The translations under genes and the position numbers were made by a program. A DNA stretch of 64,000 nt from Staphylococcus kloosii (GTDB lineage: Bacteria > Bacillota > Bacilli > Staphylococcales > Staphylococcaceae), in NCBI RefSeq assembly GCF_003019255.1, contig NZ_CP027846.1, forward strand, positions 310,001 through 374,000, given 5' to 3'. The notes beneath the pieces were generated by a model. The model did no database searches and was not told where the DNA came from. It worked only from the letters and a program-made list of their open reading frames with translations. Positions 8,695-17,362 of this stretch are shown piece by piece. Numbering within the stretch: the first letter of the stretch is position 1; every line of letters starts with the position of its first letter.

Positions 8695-9240
8695 ATGATT
8701 AAAAAATTATTTTTTATGATATTAGGATCATTACTAATATTATCAGCTTGCTCCAATAATGATGAAAAAGATAAAGACACTAATGACCAAAAAAGTGAGA
8801 GCCATATGAAGCATAATGATGAAAGTAAAGTTCCAGAAGATATGAAATCGACTAATGAGGGTGAATTTAAAGTGGGAGATAAAGTAACGATTACAGCAGG
8901 GCATATGCCAGGTATGAAAGGTGCAGAAGCTACTGTAAAAGGTGCGTATAAAACATATGCCTATGTTGTAAGTTATAAACCCACAAATGGAAATGAAAAA
9001 GTAAACAATCATAAATGGGTCGTAAACGAAGAGATTAAAGATGCACCTAAAGATGGATTTAGTAAGGGCGATACTGTTAAATTAGAAGCAAGTCATATGT
9101 CTGGTATGAAAGGTGCTACAGCCAATATAGATAACGTGAAAAAGACTACTGTTTACGTAGTTGATTACAAATCCAAAGATAATGGTAAAATCATTAAAAA
9201 TCATAAATGGATGACAGGAAATGAGCTGAAAGCACGATAA
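8695..9240 (+). CDS. copL: CopL-like copper-binding surface lipoprotein
   Basis: 181-residue lipoprotein: signal peptide with lipobox LSAC (Cys19), a Lys/Asp/His-rich linker containing MKHND, then two tandem DUF1541 (YdhK-type) repeats. Each repeat has GHMPGMKGA or SHMSGMKGA and ends NHKW, giving Met/His clusters suited to copper. It follows copB in the same unit and would bind copper at the cell surface. Sequence and order match CopL of S. aureus copper islands. Confidence 0.92.
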   Translation: MIKKLFFMILGSLLILSACSNNDEKDKDTNDQKSESHMKHNDESKVPEDMKSTNEGEFKVGDKVTITAGHMPGMKGAEATVKGAYKTYAYVVSYKPTNGNEKVNNHKWVVNEEIKDAPKDGFSKGDTVKLEASHMSGMKGATANIDNVKKTTVYVVDYKSKDNGKIIKNHKWMTGNELKAR

Positions 9241-9275
9241 AAATCTAGTTCTAAATTGAGAAATAAATAGATATA

Positions 9276-9335
9276 AAAATATCCTCCTTAATCAATAATT
9301 TAAATAACTTATTATTGTTAAGGAGGATATTTTTT
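9276..9335 (+). terminator. Strong terminator after copBL
   Basis: Stem of about 20 bases: AAATATCCTCCTTAA near 9277-9291 pairs with TTAAGGAGGATATTT near 9318-9332, extended by CAATAAT/ATTATTG. T tract on the plus strand, A tract on the other side; likely bidirectional. Confidence 0.88.
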
Positions 9336-9795
9336 AGTGTGTAAATTAAAAAGAATTTTAGAAGAATAACATTTATCAAAAAATTGTTCATTACCTTATT
9401 AATTGAAATTATATAATTAAAAACCGCATCATTAGCCAATACGCAGAGCCATATAATAAATAATCCTGAAAATCCACCCAATTTAAAGATTAATTGGGTG
9501 GATTTTCAGTTTAGGTTAAATAATATAAAGATAATAAACATGACACTTGTAAAGCGATTTAATTCTTGTACTTTATCACTAAGATTTAAATAGATAATGA
9601 TAGGCTTTTTGTTTTTTTGATACAATGTCACAAAGGTCTTTTGAATAATCGAATTCTTTATTATTGATTTTATGTTTCTCTTTTCTAATCCCTTTACGAT
9701 ATCCATAGTTATTGAATGCTATTTTGTGATACTAATACTTAATTTTTGGTGTGTATAATTATAAATATCAGGAGTTGCCTGACAAATTTCATTGA
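9336..9795. other. Intergenic stretch without a confident gene; perfect 17-bp inverted repeat
   Basis: Two short minus-strand frames (about 76 and 66 codons, 9251-9481 and 9506-9706) lack convincing ribosome sites and recognisable motifs. The most striking item is a perfect inverted repeat, CTGAAAATCCACCCAAT at 9466-9482 and its complement at 9493-9509, with a ten-base loop. It may be a terminator or the remnant of a small mobile element. Confidence 0.5.
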
Positions 9796-10551
9796 TTAAA
9801 AGATAAGTTGAATAATTGCAACAATGATTAAAATACTTATAATCCATTTTTGTATGAAGTTAGGGATCTTTTTACTTAATTTTAAACCTAAGGGAGCAAA
9901 GAGAATACTCCCTATTATTAGAAATAATGCGTCTTCAAAAGGAACAAATCCCTGTATAAGTTTAATGATAAAGGCACCAATTGAAGATATAAAAGCAATT
10001 ACTATACTATTAGCAACTACCGTATTCATTGGTAATTTGAATAAAACTAGCAATATAGGAATAATAATAAAAGCGCCGCCTGCGCCAACTATACCTGAAA
10101 TGATACCAACGAAAAGACCAACCATAACTAATAATGGTTTGTTAAAGGAAGACTGATTTAAATTCGGTTTTACGTTAATAAACATTAAAATTAATGCGAG
10201 TAAAGCAATGATAATATATATCGTATTTACAAATGCAGCATTAAATAAATTTGCTAGGAGTGCGCCTAACATGCTCCCTGTAATCATACCTCCACTTATA
10301 TAAATAACTAATGGCGGGGAGAATTCTGTTTTTTTTCGCGCTTTTAATGACCCACTTAAAGTACTGAAAAAGACTTGACTGGAAGTAAGTCCTGAAGCGA
10401 TGTATGCACTGTATGGAGGAACACCAAATAGTGGCGGTAATAATAAAATAGCTGGATAAATAATGATAGCACCACCGATACCTACTAGACCGGAAATAAA
10501 GCCTCCGAACACTCCAATAAGTAACATCATAATAACAGTTGAAATATCCAT
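9796..10551 (-). CDS. tauE: TauE/SafE-family sulfite (organosulfur anion) exporter
   Basis: 251-residue protein with about eight membrane helices and two glycine-rich repeats GGFISGLVGIGGAIIIYP and GIISGIVGAGGAFIIIP, the TauE/SafE signature. The family exports sulfite or related anions. Its ATG overlaps the cstR stop by one base (TAATG), so it is translationally coupled to the persulfide sensor. In this setting it probably removes sulfite or thiosulfate made by CstB. Confidence 0.92.
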   Translation of the reverse strand: MDISTVIMMLLIGVFGGFISGLVGIGGAIIIYPAILLLPPLFGVPPYSAYIASGLTSSQVFFSTLSGSLKARKKTEFSPPLVIYISGGMITGSMLGALLANLFNAAFVNTIYIIIALLALILMFINVKPNLNQSSFNKPLLVMVGLFVGIISGIVGAGGAFIIIPILLVLFKLPMNTVVANSIVIAFISSIGAFIIKLIQGFVPFEDALFLIIGSILFAPLGLKLSKKIPNFIQKWIISILIIVAIIQLIF

Positions 10552-10811
10552 TATTTACTTTTTACCAATAAGTTAACGGCTTCATTAATCAATTCTTCTG
10601 AATTTTCACCATTATCCTCTGCTGCTTTTACACATTCTATTAAATTTTCACTAACGATAATTCCCATCAAACGTTGGATTGAACTTTTTGATGCACTGAT
10701 TTGAGTAATGACATCTTTACAATCTTTTTCTTCTTCCATCATTTTAATAACGCCATTGAGTTGCCCTTGTATTCTATTAATACGATTAATCATTTTTTTA
10801 TCATAATGCAT
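10551..10811 (-). CDS. cstR: CstR, persulfide-sensing CsoR-family repressor
   Basis: 86-residue CsoR-family protein (start MHYDKKMINRINRIQGQLNGV). It has the two cysteines of CstR at positions 31 and 60 (EKDCKD, IECVKA), but Asn56 stands where copper-sensing CsoR has its His ligand. This marks a sulfur sensor that forms interprotein di- or trisulfides with persulfides. The ATG at 10811 has GGAGGAAATA in front; a longer upstream frame is rejected. It represses itself with tauE and the divergent cstAB via two operators in the shared promoter region. Confidence 0.95.
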   Translation of the reverse strand: MHYDKKMINRINRIQGQLNGVIKMMEEEKDCKDVITQISASKSSIQRLMGIIVSENLIECVKAAEDNGENSEELINEAVNLLVKSK

Positions 10812-10868
10812 AGTTATTTCCTCCACTTTTAATTGATTAAAATCATAATAATAGATAGAATCGAAAAT

Positions 10869-10894
10869 GTCAAATACCCCATACGGTATTTGAC
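10869..10894. promoter_or_regulatory. CstR operator 1
   Basis: Perfect inverted repeat with ten-base arms GTCAAATACC and GGTATTTGAC around CCATAC, between cstR and cstA. It fits the ATACC-n6-GGTAT form of CstR sites. Confidence 0.8.
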
Positions 10895-10916
10895 GCGGCG
10901 TAAACAAACTGTTAAT

Positions 10917-10932
10917 ATACCCCTGCAGGTAT
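10917..10932. promoter_or_regulatory. CstR operator 2
   Basis: ATACC-CCTGCA-GGTAT, 16 bases before the cstA start. Same architecture as operator 1, so cstA-cstB should be derepressed together with cstR-tauE. Confidence 0.8.
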
Positions 10933-10948
10933 TTATTAGGAGGATATT

Positions 10949-12016
10949 ATGAAACAATATAACGAAAACCATATCAACAATTTTAGTAAACAAGAATTAG
11001 AAAAATTGGGTGCACAAGGTCAACTGATTGACGTTAGAACACAAGAAGAATATGAGCTTGCACACATAAATGGTGCGACATTACATCCTGTAGATAAGAT
11101 TGAATCGTTCAATAAAGATAAAAACACAACCTATTTTGTACACTGTAAAAGTGGTACCAGAAGTGCTAAAGCGAGCGAATATTTAACTGAACAAGGCTAC
11201 GACATTGTTAATTTAGACGGTGGCTATAAAGCGTATGAAGCAAAAAACGACGATGATAATACATTAGAAGAAAATACTAATGTAGCAATTAAAGCAGAGC
11301 GTAAACAATTTAACTATAGTGGTCTTCAATGTCCAGGTCCAATTGTAAACATCAGTAAAGAAGTGAAAAATATCGAAGTAGGCGAGCAAATCGAGGTTAC
11401 AGTTACAGATCCTGGGTTCTTTAGTGACATTAAAAGCTGGGTCAAACAAACAGGACATACGTTAGTTAAACTGGATGAAAGTAATAATGGAATTAATGCC
11501 ATTATTCAAAAAGAAAAACCAAAAGACATGGAAGTGAACCATACTGCCAAAGGTACGACAATTGTACTATTTAGTGGTGAGTTAGATAAAGCAGTGGCAG
11601 CAATGATTATTGCGAATGGCGCTAAGGCTGCAGGCAGAGACGTAACTATTTTCTTTACTTTTTGGGGACTCAACGCGTTGAAAAAGAACCAATCCGTTCA
11701 TGTTAAAAAGCAAGGCATTGCAAAAATGTTTGATTTGATGTTGCCCAAAACACCTGTACGTATGCCACTTTCTAAAATGAATATGTTTGGTTTAGGTAAT
11801 ATCATGATGCGCTACGTAATGAAAAAGAAAAATGTTGATTCATTACCATCGCTTATCAATCAAGCTATTGATCAAGATATCAAATTAATCGCTTGCACGA
11901 TGAGTATGGATGTTATGGGCATTCAGAAAGAAGAGCTCAGAGACGAAGTTGAGTACGGGGGCGTAGGTACTTATATTGGTGATACAGAAAATGCGAATCA
12001 TAATTTATTCATCTAA
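10949..12016 (+). CDS. cstA: CstA, rhodanese-TusA-DsrE multidomain sulfurtransferase
   Basis: 355 residues in three domains: rhodanese (about 10-95, active-site HCKSGTRS), TusA-like (about 120-190, QCPGPIV) and DsrE/F-like (about 200-355, with TIVLFSGELDKAVAA and IACTMSMDVMGI). Each carries a candidate persulfide cysteine. CstA relays sulfane sulfur between low-molecular-weight persulfides and proteins in the cytoplasm. RBS AGGAGG precedes the ATG at 10949; cstB follows after 28 bases. Confidence 0.95.
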   Translation: MKQYNENHINNFSKQELEKLGAQGQLIDVRTQEEYELAHINGATLHPVDKIESFNKDKNTTYFVHCKSGTRSAKASEYLTEQGYDIVNLDGGYKAYEAKNDDDNTLEENTNVAIKAERKQFNYSGLQCPGPIVNISKEVKNIEVGEQIEVTVTDPGFFSDIKSWVKQTGHTLVKLDESNNGINAIIQKEKPKDMEVNHTAKGTTIVLFSGELDKAVAAMIIANGAKAAGRDVTIFFTFWGLNALKKNQSVHVKKQGIAKMFDLMLPKTPVRMPLSKMNMFGLGNIMMRYVMKKKNVDSLPSLINQAIDQDIKLIACTMSMDVMGIQKEELRDEVEYGGVGTYIGDTENANHNLFI

Positions 12017-12044
12017 TTAAATCTATTAAAAAAGGAGTTTTATC

Positions 12045-13379
12045 ATGTTTTTTAAACAATTTTACGATAATCATTTATCTCAAGCATCTTATTTAGTTGG
12101 CTGTCAACGTACAGGAGAGGCGATAGTAATTGATCCTGTTCGTGATTTAACAAAATATATGGAAGTTGCAGATAGCGAAGGATTTAAAATTACACAAGCT
12201 GCAGAAACACATATTCACGCTGATTTTGCTTCTGGAATTCGGGACGTGCAAGAACGTTTAAACGCCAATATATATGTATCTGGCGAAGGTGATGATCAAT
12301 TAAGTTATAAAAATATGCCGGAACATACAAATTTTGTTAAAAATCAAGATATTATTCAAGTAGGTAATATTAAATTAGAAGTCTTGCATACACCTGGTCA
12401 TACCCCGGAGAGTATTAGTTTCTTACTCACGGATGAAGGTGGCGACTCAAGTGTTCCAATGGGTTTATTTAGTGGTGACTTTATTTTTGTTGGTGATATC
12501 GGTAGACCTGATTTACTAGAAAAATCAGTACAAATGGAAGGTACTACAGAGATTGGTGCAAAACAGATGTACCAATCTATAGAATGTGTTAAAAATTTAC
12601 CAGATTATATTCAAATATGGCCTGGACACGGTGCTGGAAGTCCTTGTGGTAAAGCATTAGGTGCCATACCAATGTCTACACTAGGTTACGAAAAAATTAA
12701 TAACTGGGCATTTAATGTGACAGATGAATCTAAATTTGTTGAAACGTTAACATCAAATCAACCAGCGCCACCCCATCACTTTGCACAGATGAAAAAAATT
12801 AATCAGTTTGGTATGAACATGTATCAACCATACAACGTTTTTCCTAGTTTAGATAATGTAAGAATAGCCTTTGATCTTCGTAGTAAAGAAGCCTTTCATG
12901 GCGGTCATACTGAAGGTACAATCAATATTCCTTACAACAAAAACTTCATTAACCAAATCGGTTGGTATTTAGACTATGAAAACAGTATAGATTTAATTGG
13001 TGATAAATCTACCGTTGAGCAAGCAACACATACTTTACAATTAATTGGCTTTGATAATGTAGCAGGTTATCGTTTACCAAAATCAGAAATTTTAACCCAA
13101 TCCATCCATAGCGTTGATATGACTGGTAAAGAAGAATATATACTTGACGTACGTAATGATGAAGAGTGGAATAATGGGCACTTAGATCAAGCAGTCAATA
13201 TTCCGCATGGTAAATTATTAAATGAAAATATTCCATTTAATAAAGAAGATAAAATATATGTACATTGTCAGTCAGGTGTTAGAAGTTCAATCGCAGTGGG
13301 TATATTAGAAAACAAAGGCTATGAAAATGTCGTGAATATTAGAGAAGGCTATCAAGATTTCCCAAAATCATTAAAATAA
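12045..13379 (+). CDS. cstB: CstB, persulfide dioxygenase-rhodanese fusion
   Basis: 444 residues. The amino half is an ETHE1-like metallo-beta-lactamase domain with ETHIHADFASG (about residues 55-65), HTPGHTPES, SGDFIFVGDIGRPD and WPGHGAGSPCG. A degenerate rhodanese-like region follows (about 265-350), then an active carboxy-terminal rhodanese (about 355-444, VHCQSGVRSS). CstB is a non-heme iron enzyme turning persulfides into thiosulfate. No sqr sulfide:quinone oxidoreductase follows, unlike the S. aureus cst operon. The operon ends here. Confidence 0.95.
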   Translation: MFFKQFYDNHLSQASYLVGCQRTGEAIVIDPVRDLTKYMEVADSEGFKITQAAETHIHADFASGIRDVQERLNANIYVSGEGDDQLSYKNMPEHTNFVKNQDIIQVGNIKLEVLHTPGHTPESISFLLTDEGGDSSVPMGLFSGDFIFVGDIGRPDLLEKSVQMEGTTEIGAKQMYQSIECVKNLPDYIQIWPGHGAGSPCGKALGAIPMSTLGYEKINNWAFNVTDESKFVETLTSNQPAPPHHFAQMKKINQFGMNMYQPYNVFPSLDNVRIAFDLRSKEAFHGGHTEGTINIPYNKNFINQIGWYLDYENSIDLIGDKSTVEQATHTLQLIGFDNVAGYRLPKSEILTQSIHSVDMTGKEEYILDVRNDEEWNNGHLDQAVNIPHGKLLNENIPFNKEDKIYVHCQSGVRSSIAVGILENKGYENVVNIREGYQDFPKSLK

Positions 13380-13735
13380 TTTAAAGATGTGGAAAAGTGA
13401 GTAATCCTATCAAATTGTTATTGTAAGACAATCAGATATTATAATACCACCAAGATTATTTAGAATAAATAGAAGTTTAAAAGAAATATAGATATGATTC
13501 CTAATTAGTCATAATAGCAATAGATTTATAAATTAATATAAAACCTTTTCTAGTGGAAATGTAGTGAGCCCAAAAAGTTTTACTTTTTGGGCTCACTACA
13601 TAATAAATGGTTTTTTACTATCTTTTACATTGAGATAAAGTACTATAATTACACGAAATCAATTATTTTAATTTATAATGGTTACTTTAATAACTATACT
13701 TATAAAATTTATTCTTTGATTATGAACGAGAAAGA
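13380..13735. terminator. Intergenic gap holding a perfect bidirectional terminator
   Basis: The only clear element is an 18-base perfect hairpin, GTAGTGAGCCCAAAAAGT at 13561-13578 with its complement at 13582-13599, able to end cstAB from the left and chrA from the right. No gene is seen in the rest. Confidence 0.7.
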
Positions 13736-14898
13736 TTAGTAACACATTATACCTATTATAATGCCTATTAGTACAATAGACCAGGAAGGTAATTTATAAT
13801 ACACCAGGAATACGAATAATGAGCTAGCTAGAACAAAGTCTAATTCTGATTTAATAGTTGAAGCCCAAATCGGATTATAAAATGCAGCGATAAGAATACC
13901 GACTACACCCGCGCTTATACCTTTTAAAAAACCTTCAGCATAAGTGTTAGATTTAATATTATCCCAAAATGGTAACACTCCAAATAATAATAGAAATGCT
14001 GGTAGGAATATAGCGACAGTAGCCAAAACTCCTCCTCCAATACCTTCTATAGACATGCCAATATATGAAGCGAACGTAAATAATGGTCCAGGTACAGCTT
14101 GAGCAGTAGCATAACCCGTTATGAAGCTATCAGGTGATATTAAACCTTGTGGTACAAACTCATTTTCTAATAAAGGTAATACGACATGACCACCTCCAAA
14201 CACTAAAGAACCAGATCTATAAAAACTATCGAACATTCTAAGCCATAAATTATTCGTCATAGAACTAACTATAGGCAATACAGTTAATAGTAAAAAAAAT
14301 AATGAAATTGAAATAAAACCTAACATTTTAGGTAATTTAAATGTCTTCACTCTTAAATAATTTTTATCTGTAGAGGTTTCTTTTAAAAAGATAAGACCAT
14401 ATATACCAGTAATAGATAATGCGATTACTTGAATATAAAGATTATCGATTGTTAGAGATAATATAAGAACAAATAATGCCAATGTAATGGTACTTTTAGT
14501 ATTAGTTAATTTTTTACCCATACCTATTACGGCTTGGGCAACAATGGCAACAGCTACTAGTTTTAAACCTTGCATCCAAGTTAAACTAGAATCATTGTTA
14601 ATAAATAATGCTGAAAAAACCATAAGTATAATCACAGAAGGAAGTGTAAAACCAATAAAAGAAATAATTCCTCCCAGAATTCCTCCTCTAATAGTTCCTA
14701 TACCAATACCTACTTGGCTACTTGCAGGACCAGGTAAAAACTGGCATAATGCTACCAAATCAGAGTACTCTTTTTCATCAAGCCATTTTCTTTTTTTACA
14801 TATTCATCATAAAAATAGCCTAAATGGGCAGTAGGTCCACCGAATGATAATAAACCAAGTTTTAATGCAACAAAAAAAATATTTATATATTTATACAT
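13736..14898 (-). pseudogene. chrA: ChrA chromate transporter with a one-base frameshift
   Basis: The minus strand encodes a ChrA-type carrier of about 387 residues in two frames. The first (ATG at 14898 behind AAGGAGCAC) reads ALKLGLLSFGGPTAHLGYFY and DEYVKK, then leaves frame. The rest resumes as KWLDEKEYSDLVALCQFLPG and PASSQVGIGIGTIRGG. The break falls in a run of seven A (plus-strand T7, 14791-14797); eight A would restore the gene. Ten or so membrane helices and the second-half motif FGGGHVVLPLLE are intact. ChrA exports chromate by proton antiport. It could be inactive, phase-variable or corrected by slippage. A PadR regulator precedes it. Confidence 0.88.
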
Positions 14899-14908
14899 AA
14901 AGTGCTCC

Positions 14909-15211
14909 TTATATTTCGTTGGTTAACTCTTTTAATTTTTCTCTAGATTCTTCTAAAAACTTTTCACCTTCTGGAGTTATTGAATAGTATTTTCTATTTT
15001 TTCCATTTACAGTTTTCGTTGTACTTTTTAAAAGGTTCTCGTTTTCTAGTGTATGGAATATTGGATAAAGGGTACCAGGACTCATATTATAACCATGTTC
15101 TTCTAATTCTTTAATCATCCAAGCCCCATATATTTTATCTTCACTTGCATGATGTAATATATGGATATAGATAAATCCTAAAAATAGTTTTCGTTGTATT
15201 TTACTTTTCAC
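14909..15211 (-). CDS. PadR-family transcriptional regulator of chrA
   Basis: 100-residue protein with a winged-helix PadR domain: YGAWMIKELEEHGYNMSPGTLYPIFHTLENENLL followed by the wing KNRKYYSITPEGEKFL (written as two pieces of one domain). It lacks the long carboxy-terminal coiled coil, so it is a short subfamily-2 PadR. It lies ten bases upstream of chrA on the same strand, so it is probably the local repressor responding to chromate or oxidative stress. A dyad operator lies just upstream. Confidence 0.88.
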   Translation of the reverse strand: MKSKIQRKLFLGFIYIHILHHASEDKIYGAWMIKELEEHGYNMSPGTLYPIFHTLENENLLKSTTKTVNGKNRKYYSITPEGEKFLEESREKLKELTNEI

Positions 15212-15228
15212 TATATCTCTCCTTAGTT

Positions 15229-15260
15229 AAAATCGAATTACGATATCGTGACTCGATTTT
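15229..15260. promoter_or_regulatory. Probable PadR operator
   Basis: Nested dyad upstream of padR: outer arms AAAATCGA (15229-15236) and TCGATTTT (15253-15260), inner palindrome ACGATATCGT (15240-15249). Confidence 0.65.
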
Positions 15261-15321
15261 AATATGTATAAATATTCTTGTCAATTAATTTATTAAGTTT
15301 GAAATCAGTAAACTAGCAGTA

Positions 15322-15351
15322 AAAAACATCAAGTATTTACTTGATGTTTTT
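15322..15351 (-). terminator. Terminator at the end of the left ars operon
   Basis: Perfect arms AAAAACATCAAGTA (15322-15335) and complement (15338-15351), overlapping the arsC stop region; T-rich tail on the minus strand. Confidence 0.7.
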
Positions 15352-15738
15352 AATAAAATCTTTAATTTTATTACCTATTTCATTTCTAACACGTTGAAAT
15401 TCTGACCAATCTTTACCTGCTGGGTCATCAACCCCCCAGTGTTCTTTTTTAACATTAGGTGGTAATATAGGGCAATTATCGTCTGCATCACTACATAATG
15501 TTACGACCAAATCTGACTGTTCTAAGATATCACTATCAATCAAATCTGATGTATGGTTTGAGATATCAATATCCACTTCTTTCATAGCTTCAATTGCTTT
15601 AGGATTTACTCCATGCGTTTCAATACCTGCAGAATAGACATTCCAATCTTCACCCAATATTTCCCTTCCCCAACCTTCAGCCATTTGGCTACGACAAGAG
15701 TTTCCTGTGCATATAAAATAAATTGTTTTCTTATCCAT
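15337..15738 (-). CDS. arsC: ArsC arsenate reductase (thioredoxin-coupled), copy 1
   Basis: 133-residue low-molecular-weight phosphatase-fold arsenate reductase. Active-site loop CTGNSCRSQMAEGW starts at Cys10, and the relay cysteines are in LCSDADDNCP (Cys82 and Cys89). It reduces arsenate to arsenite for ArsB using thioredoxin. It is identical to copy 2 up to HWG, then differs in the last 28 residues (ends FIKNIK), marking the edge of the repeated DNA. It follows arsB by 17 bases. Confidence 0.96.
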   Translation of the reverse strand: MDKKTIYFICTGNSCRSQMAEGWGREILGEDWNVYSAGIETHGVNPKAIEAMKEVDIDISNHTSDLIDSDILEQSDLVVTLCSDADDNCPILPPNVKKEHWGVDDPAGKDWSEFQRVRNEIGNKIKDFIKNIK

Positions 15739-16997
15739 AATTAAAGCCTCTTTTCTTAAAATATGATTAGTGTAAGGTATAAACCTAAGAGTGTTACAAA
15801 TAGGACTGGAATAGTAATGATAATTCCAGTTTTAAAGTATGTTCCCCATGAAATCTTCACACCTTTTTGTGTTAAGACATGTAGCCACAATAATGTTGCT
15901 AAAGAACCAATTGGCGTAATTTTAGGTCCTAAATCAGAACCTATGACATTCGCATAAACCATACCTTCTTTTAATATTCCTGTAGCACTGGATTGACCAA
16001 TCGCTATTGCATCTATTAAAACAGTTGGCATGTTGTTCATAATGGATGAAAGGAATGCAGCTATAAAGCCCATGCCCATGATACTACTAAATAAGCCGTA
16101 ATTTGAAATATTTGTTAGGACATCACCAAGAAGCGTTGTGATGCCCACATTTTTTAGACCAAATACCACAAGATACATACCAATAGAGAATACAACAATA
16201 TTCCATGGTGCGCCTTTAATTACTTGTTTTGTATGAACTGCTTTAGATTTACGAGCTAATATTACAAAGATAAGAGCAATGATACCAGCAATGATTGATA
16301 CAGGTATTTGTATAAACTCACTAACAAGATATCCCACAAGTAGTATTGCTAATACAATCCATGAAAGCTTAAATAATTTAGGATCTTTGATTACATTTTT
16401 AGGGTCTGAAAGATTTTCTGTATTGAACGTTTTAGGTATAGATTTTCTGAAATATAACCATAAAACGAGAATACTAGCAATCAGAGAGAATATGTTGGGA
16501 ATAATCATGCGACTGAAATATTCAATAAATCCAATATCGAAGTAATCTGCAGAAACGATATTAACTAAGTTACTTACGATTAAAGGTAGTGATGTAGTAT
16601 CAGCAATAAAACCACTAGCAATAATAAAAGGAAAAATCACTTTTTTATTAAAACCTAGATTTCTTACCATTGCTAATACAATAGGAGTTAAGATTAAAGC
16701 TGCACCATCATTTGCGAAAAATGCTGCTACAATTGCCCCTAATATCATGATGAAAACAAACATTTTTAATCCATTACCGTTTGAAGCCTTGACCATATGT
16801 ATCGCAGACCATTCAAAAAATCCAATCTCATCTAATATTAATGAAATAAGAATAACAGCTACAAATGTTAAGGTAGCATTCCAAACAATACCTGTTACTT
16901 CTAATACATCGGAAAAACTTACGACTCCCGTAATGATAGCAACAACAGCTCCAATTAAAGCTGTAATACCAATATCTAAACCTTTCGGTTGCCATAT
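15434..16997 (-). repeat. Inverted repeat arm 1 (arsB-arsC core)
   Basis: 1564-base block matching 19956-21519 in opposite orientation. Proteins and several antisense frames are identical in both arms, and sampled stretches are identical base for base. Flanking sequence diverges abruptly at both ends. Confidence 0.9.
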
Positions 16998-17054
16998 AAC
17001 AAAAATTAACGTTAATACAAATATTGTGATTGCTAATATCATCATAATTAACAC
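15756..17054 (-). CDS. arsB: ArsB arsenite efflux pump, copy 1
   Basis: 432-residue ArsB/ion-transporter superfamily protein with about 12 helices (FVIWQPKGLDIGITALIGA near the start, FFANDGAALILTPIVLAMVR, SSIMNNMPTVLIDAIAIG, GSDLGPKITPIGSLATLLWL). It expels arsenite and antimonite across the membrane. The start is GTG at 17054 overlapping the arsR stop by seven bases, or an ATG at 17045. From about residue 18 onward the protein equals copy 2. Only the first residues differ. Confidence 0.95.
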   Translation of the reverse strand: MLIMMILAITIFVLTLIFVIWQPKGLDIGITALIGAVVAIITGVVSFSDVLEVTGIVWNATLTFVAVILISLILDEIGFFEWSAIHMVKASNGNGLKMFVFIMILGAIVAAFFANDGAALILTPIVLAMVRNLGFNKKVIFPFIIASGFIADTTSLPLIVSNLVNIVSADYFDIGFIEYFSRMIIPNIFSLIASILVLWLYFRKSIPKTFNTENLSDPKNVIKDPKLFKLSWIVLAILLVGYLVSEFIQIPVSIIAGIIALIFVILARKSKAVHTKQVIKGAPWNIVVFSIGMYLVVFGLKNVGITTLLGDVLTNISNYGLFSSIMGMGFIAAFLSSIMNNMPTVLIDAIAIGQSSATGILKEGMVYANVIGSDLGPKITPIGSLATLLWLHVLTQKGVKISWGTYFKTGIIITIPVLFVTLLGLYLTLIIF

Positions 17055-17362
17055 TCACCTTTCTCTACTGTTTCACATATACATGGGACTGTACTGGAAC
17101 CCAATAGAGTCAGTCGTGATGTAACGTCATCTAATACGTCATGATTCAATTTGTATAAATTTTTATTACCATCTTTTCTGGATGTAATTAAATTATTGTC
17201 TTTTAATACTTTCATATGATGACTTAATGTGGGTTGAGAAAAAGAAAAATGCTCTAATAAATCACAAGCGCATAATTCACCACAAGATAACAAATCTAAT
17301 ATTTCAAGACGGCTACTATCAGCAATCACTTTTAAGTATTGTGATATTTCTTTATAATTCAA
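17048..17362 (-). CDS. arsR: ArsR arsenite-responsive repressor, copy 1
   Basis: 104-residue winged-helix repressor: ILDLLSCGELCACDLLEHF carries the metalloid-binding CxC in the recognition helix region, followed by FSQPTLSHHMKVL. It leaves the operator when As(III) binds. Its TTG start (17362) overlaps the preceding reductase stop as TTGA, so it is coupled. It is related to but clearly different from copy 2 in the carboxy-terminal third (ends CETVEKGEC). Confidence 0.94.
   Translation of the reverse strand: MNYKEISQYLKVIADSSRLEILDLLSCGELCACDLLEHFSFSQPTLSHHMKVLKDNNLITSRKDGNKNLYKLNHDVLDDVTSRLTLLGSSTVPCICETVEKGEC

Noticed and set aside
13736..14758. ChrA called as an intact 340-residue gene
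   Set aside because: The conserved first segment LSFGGPTAHLGYF lies in another frame directly upstream with its own ribosome site, so the gene is frameshifted, not short.
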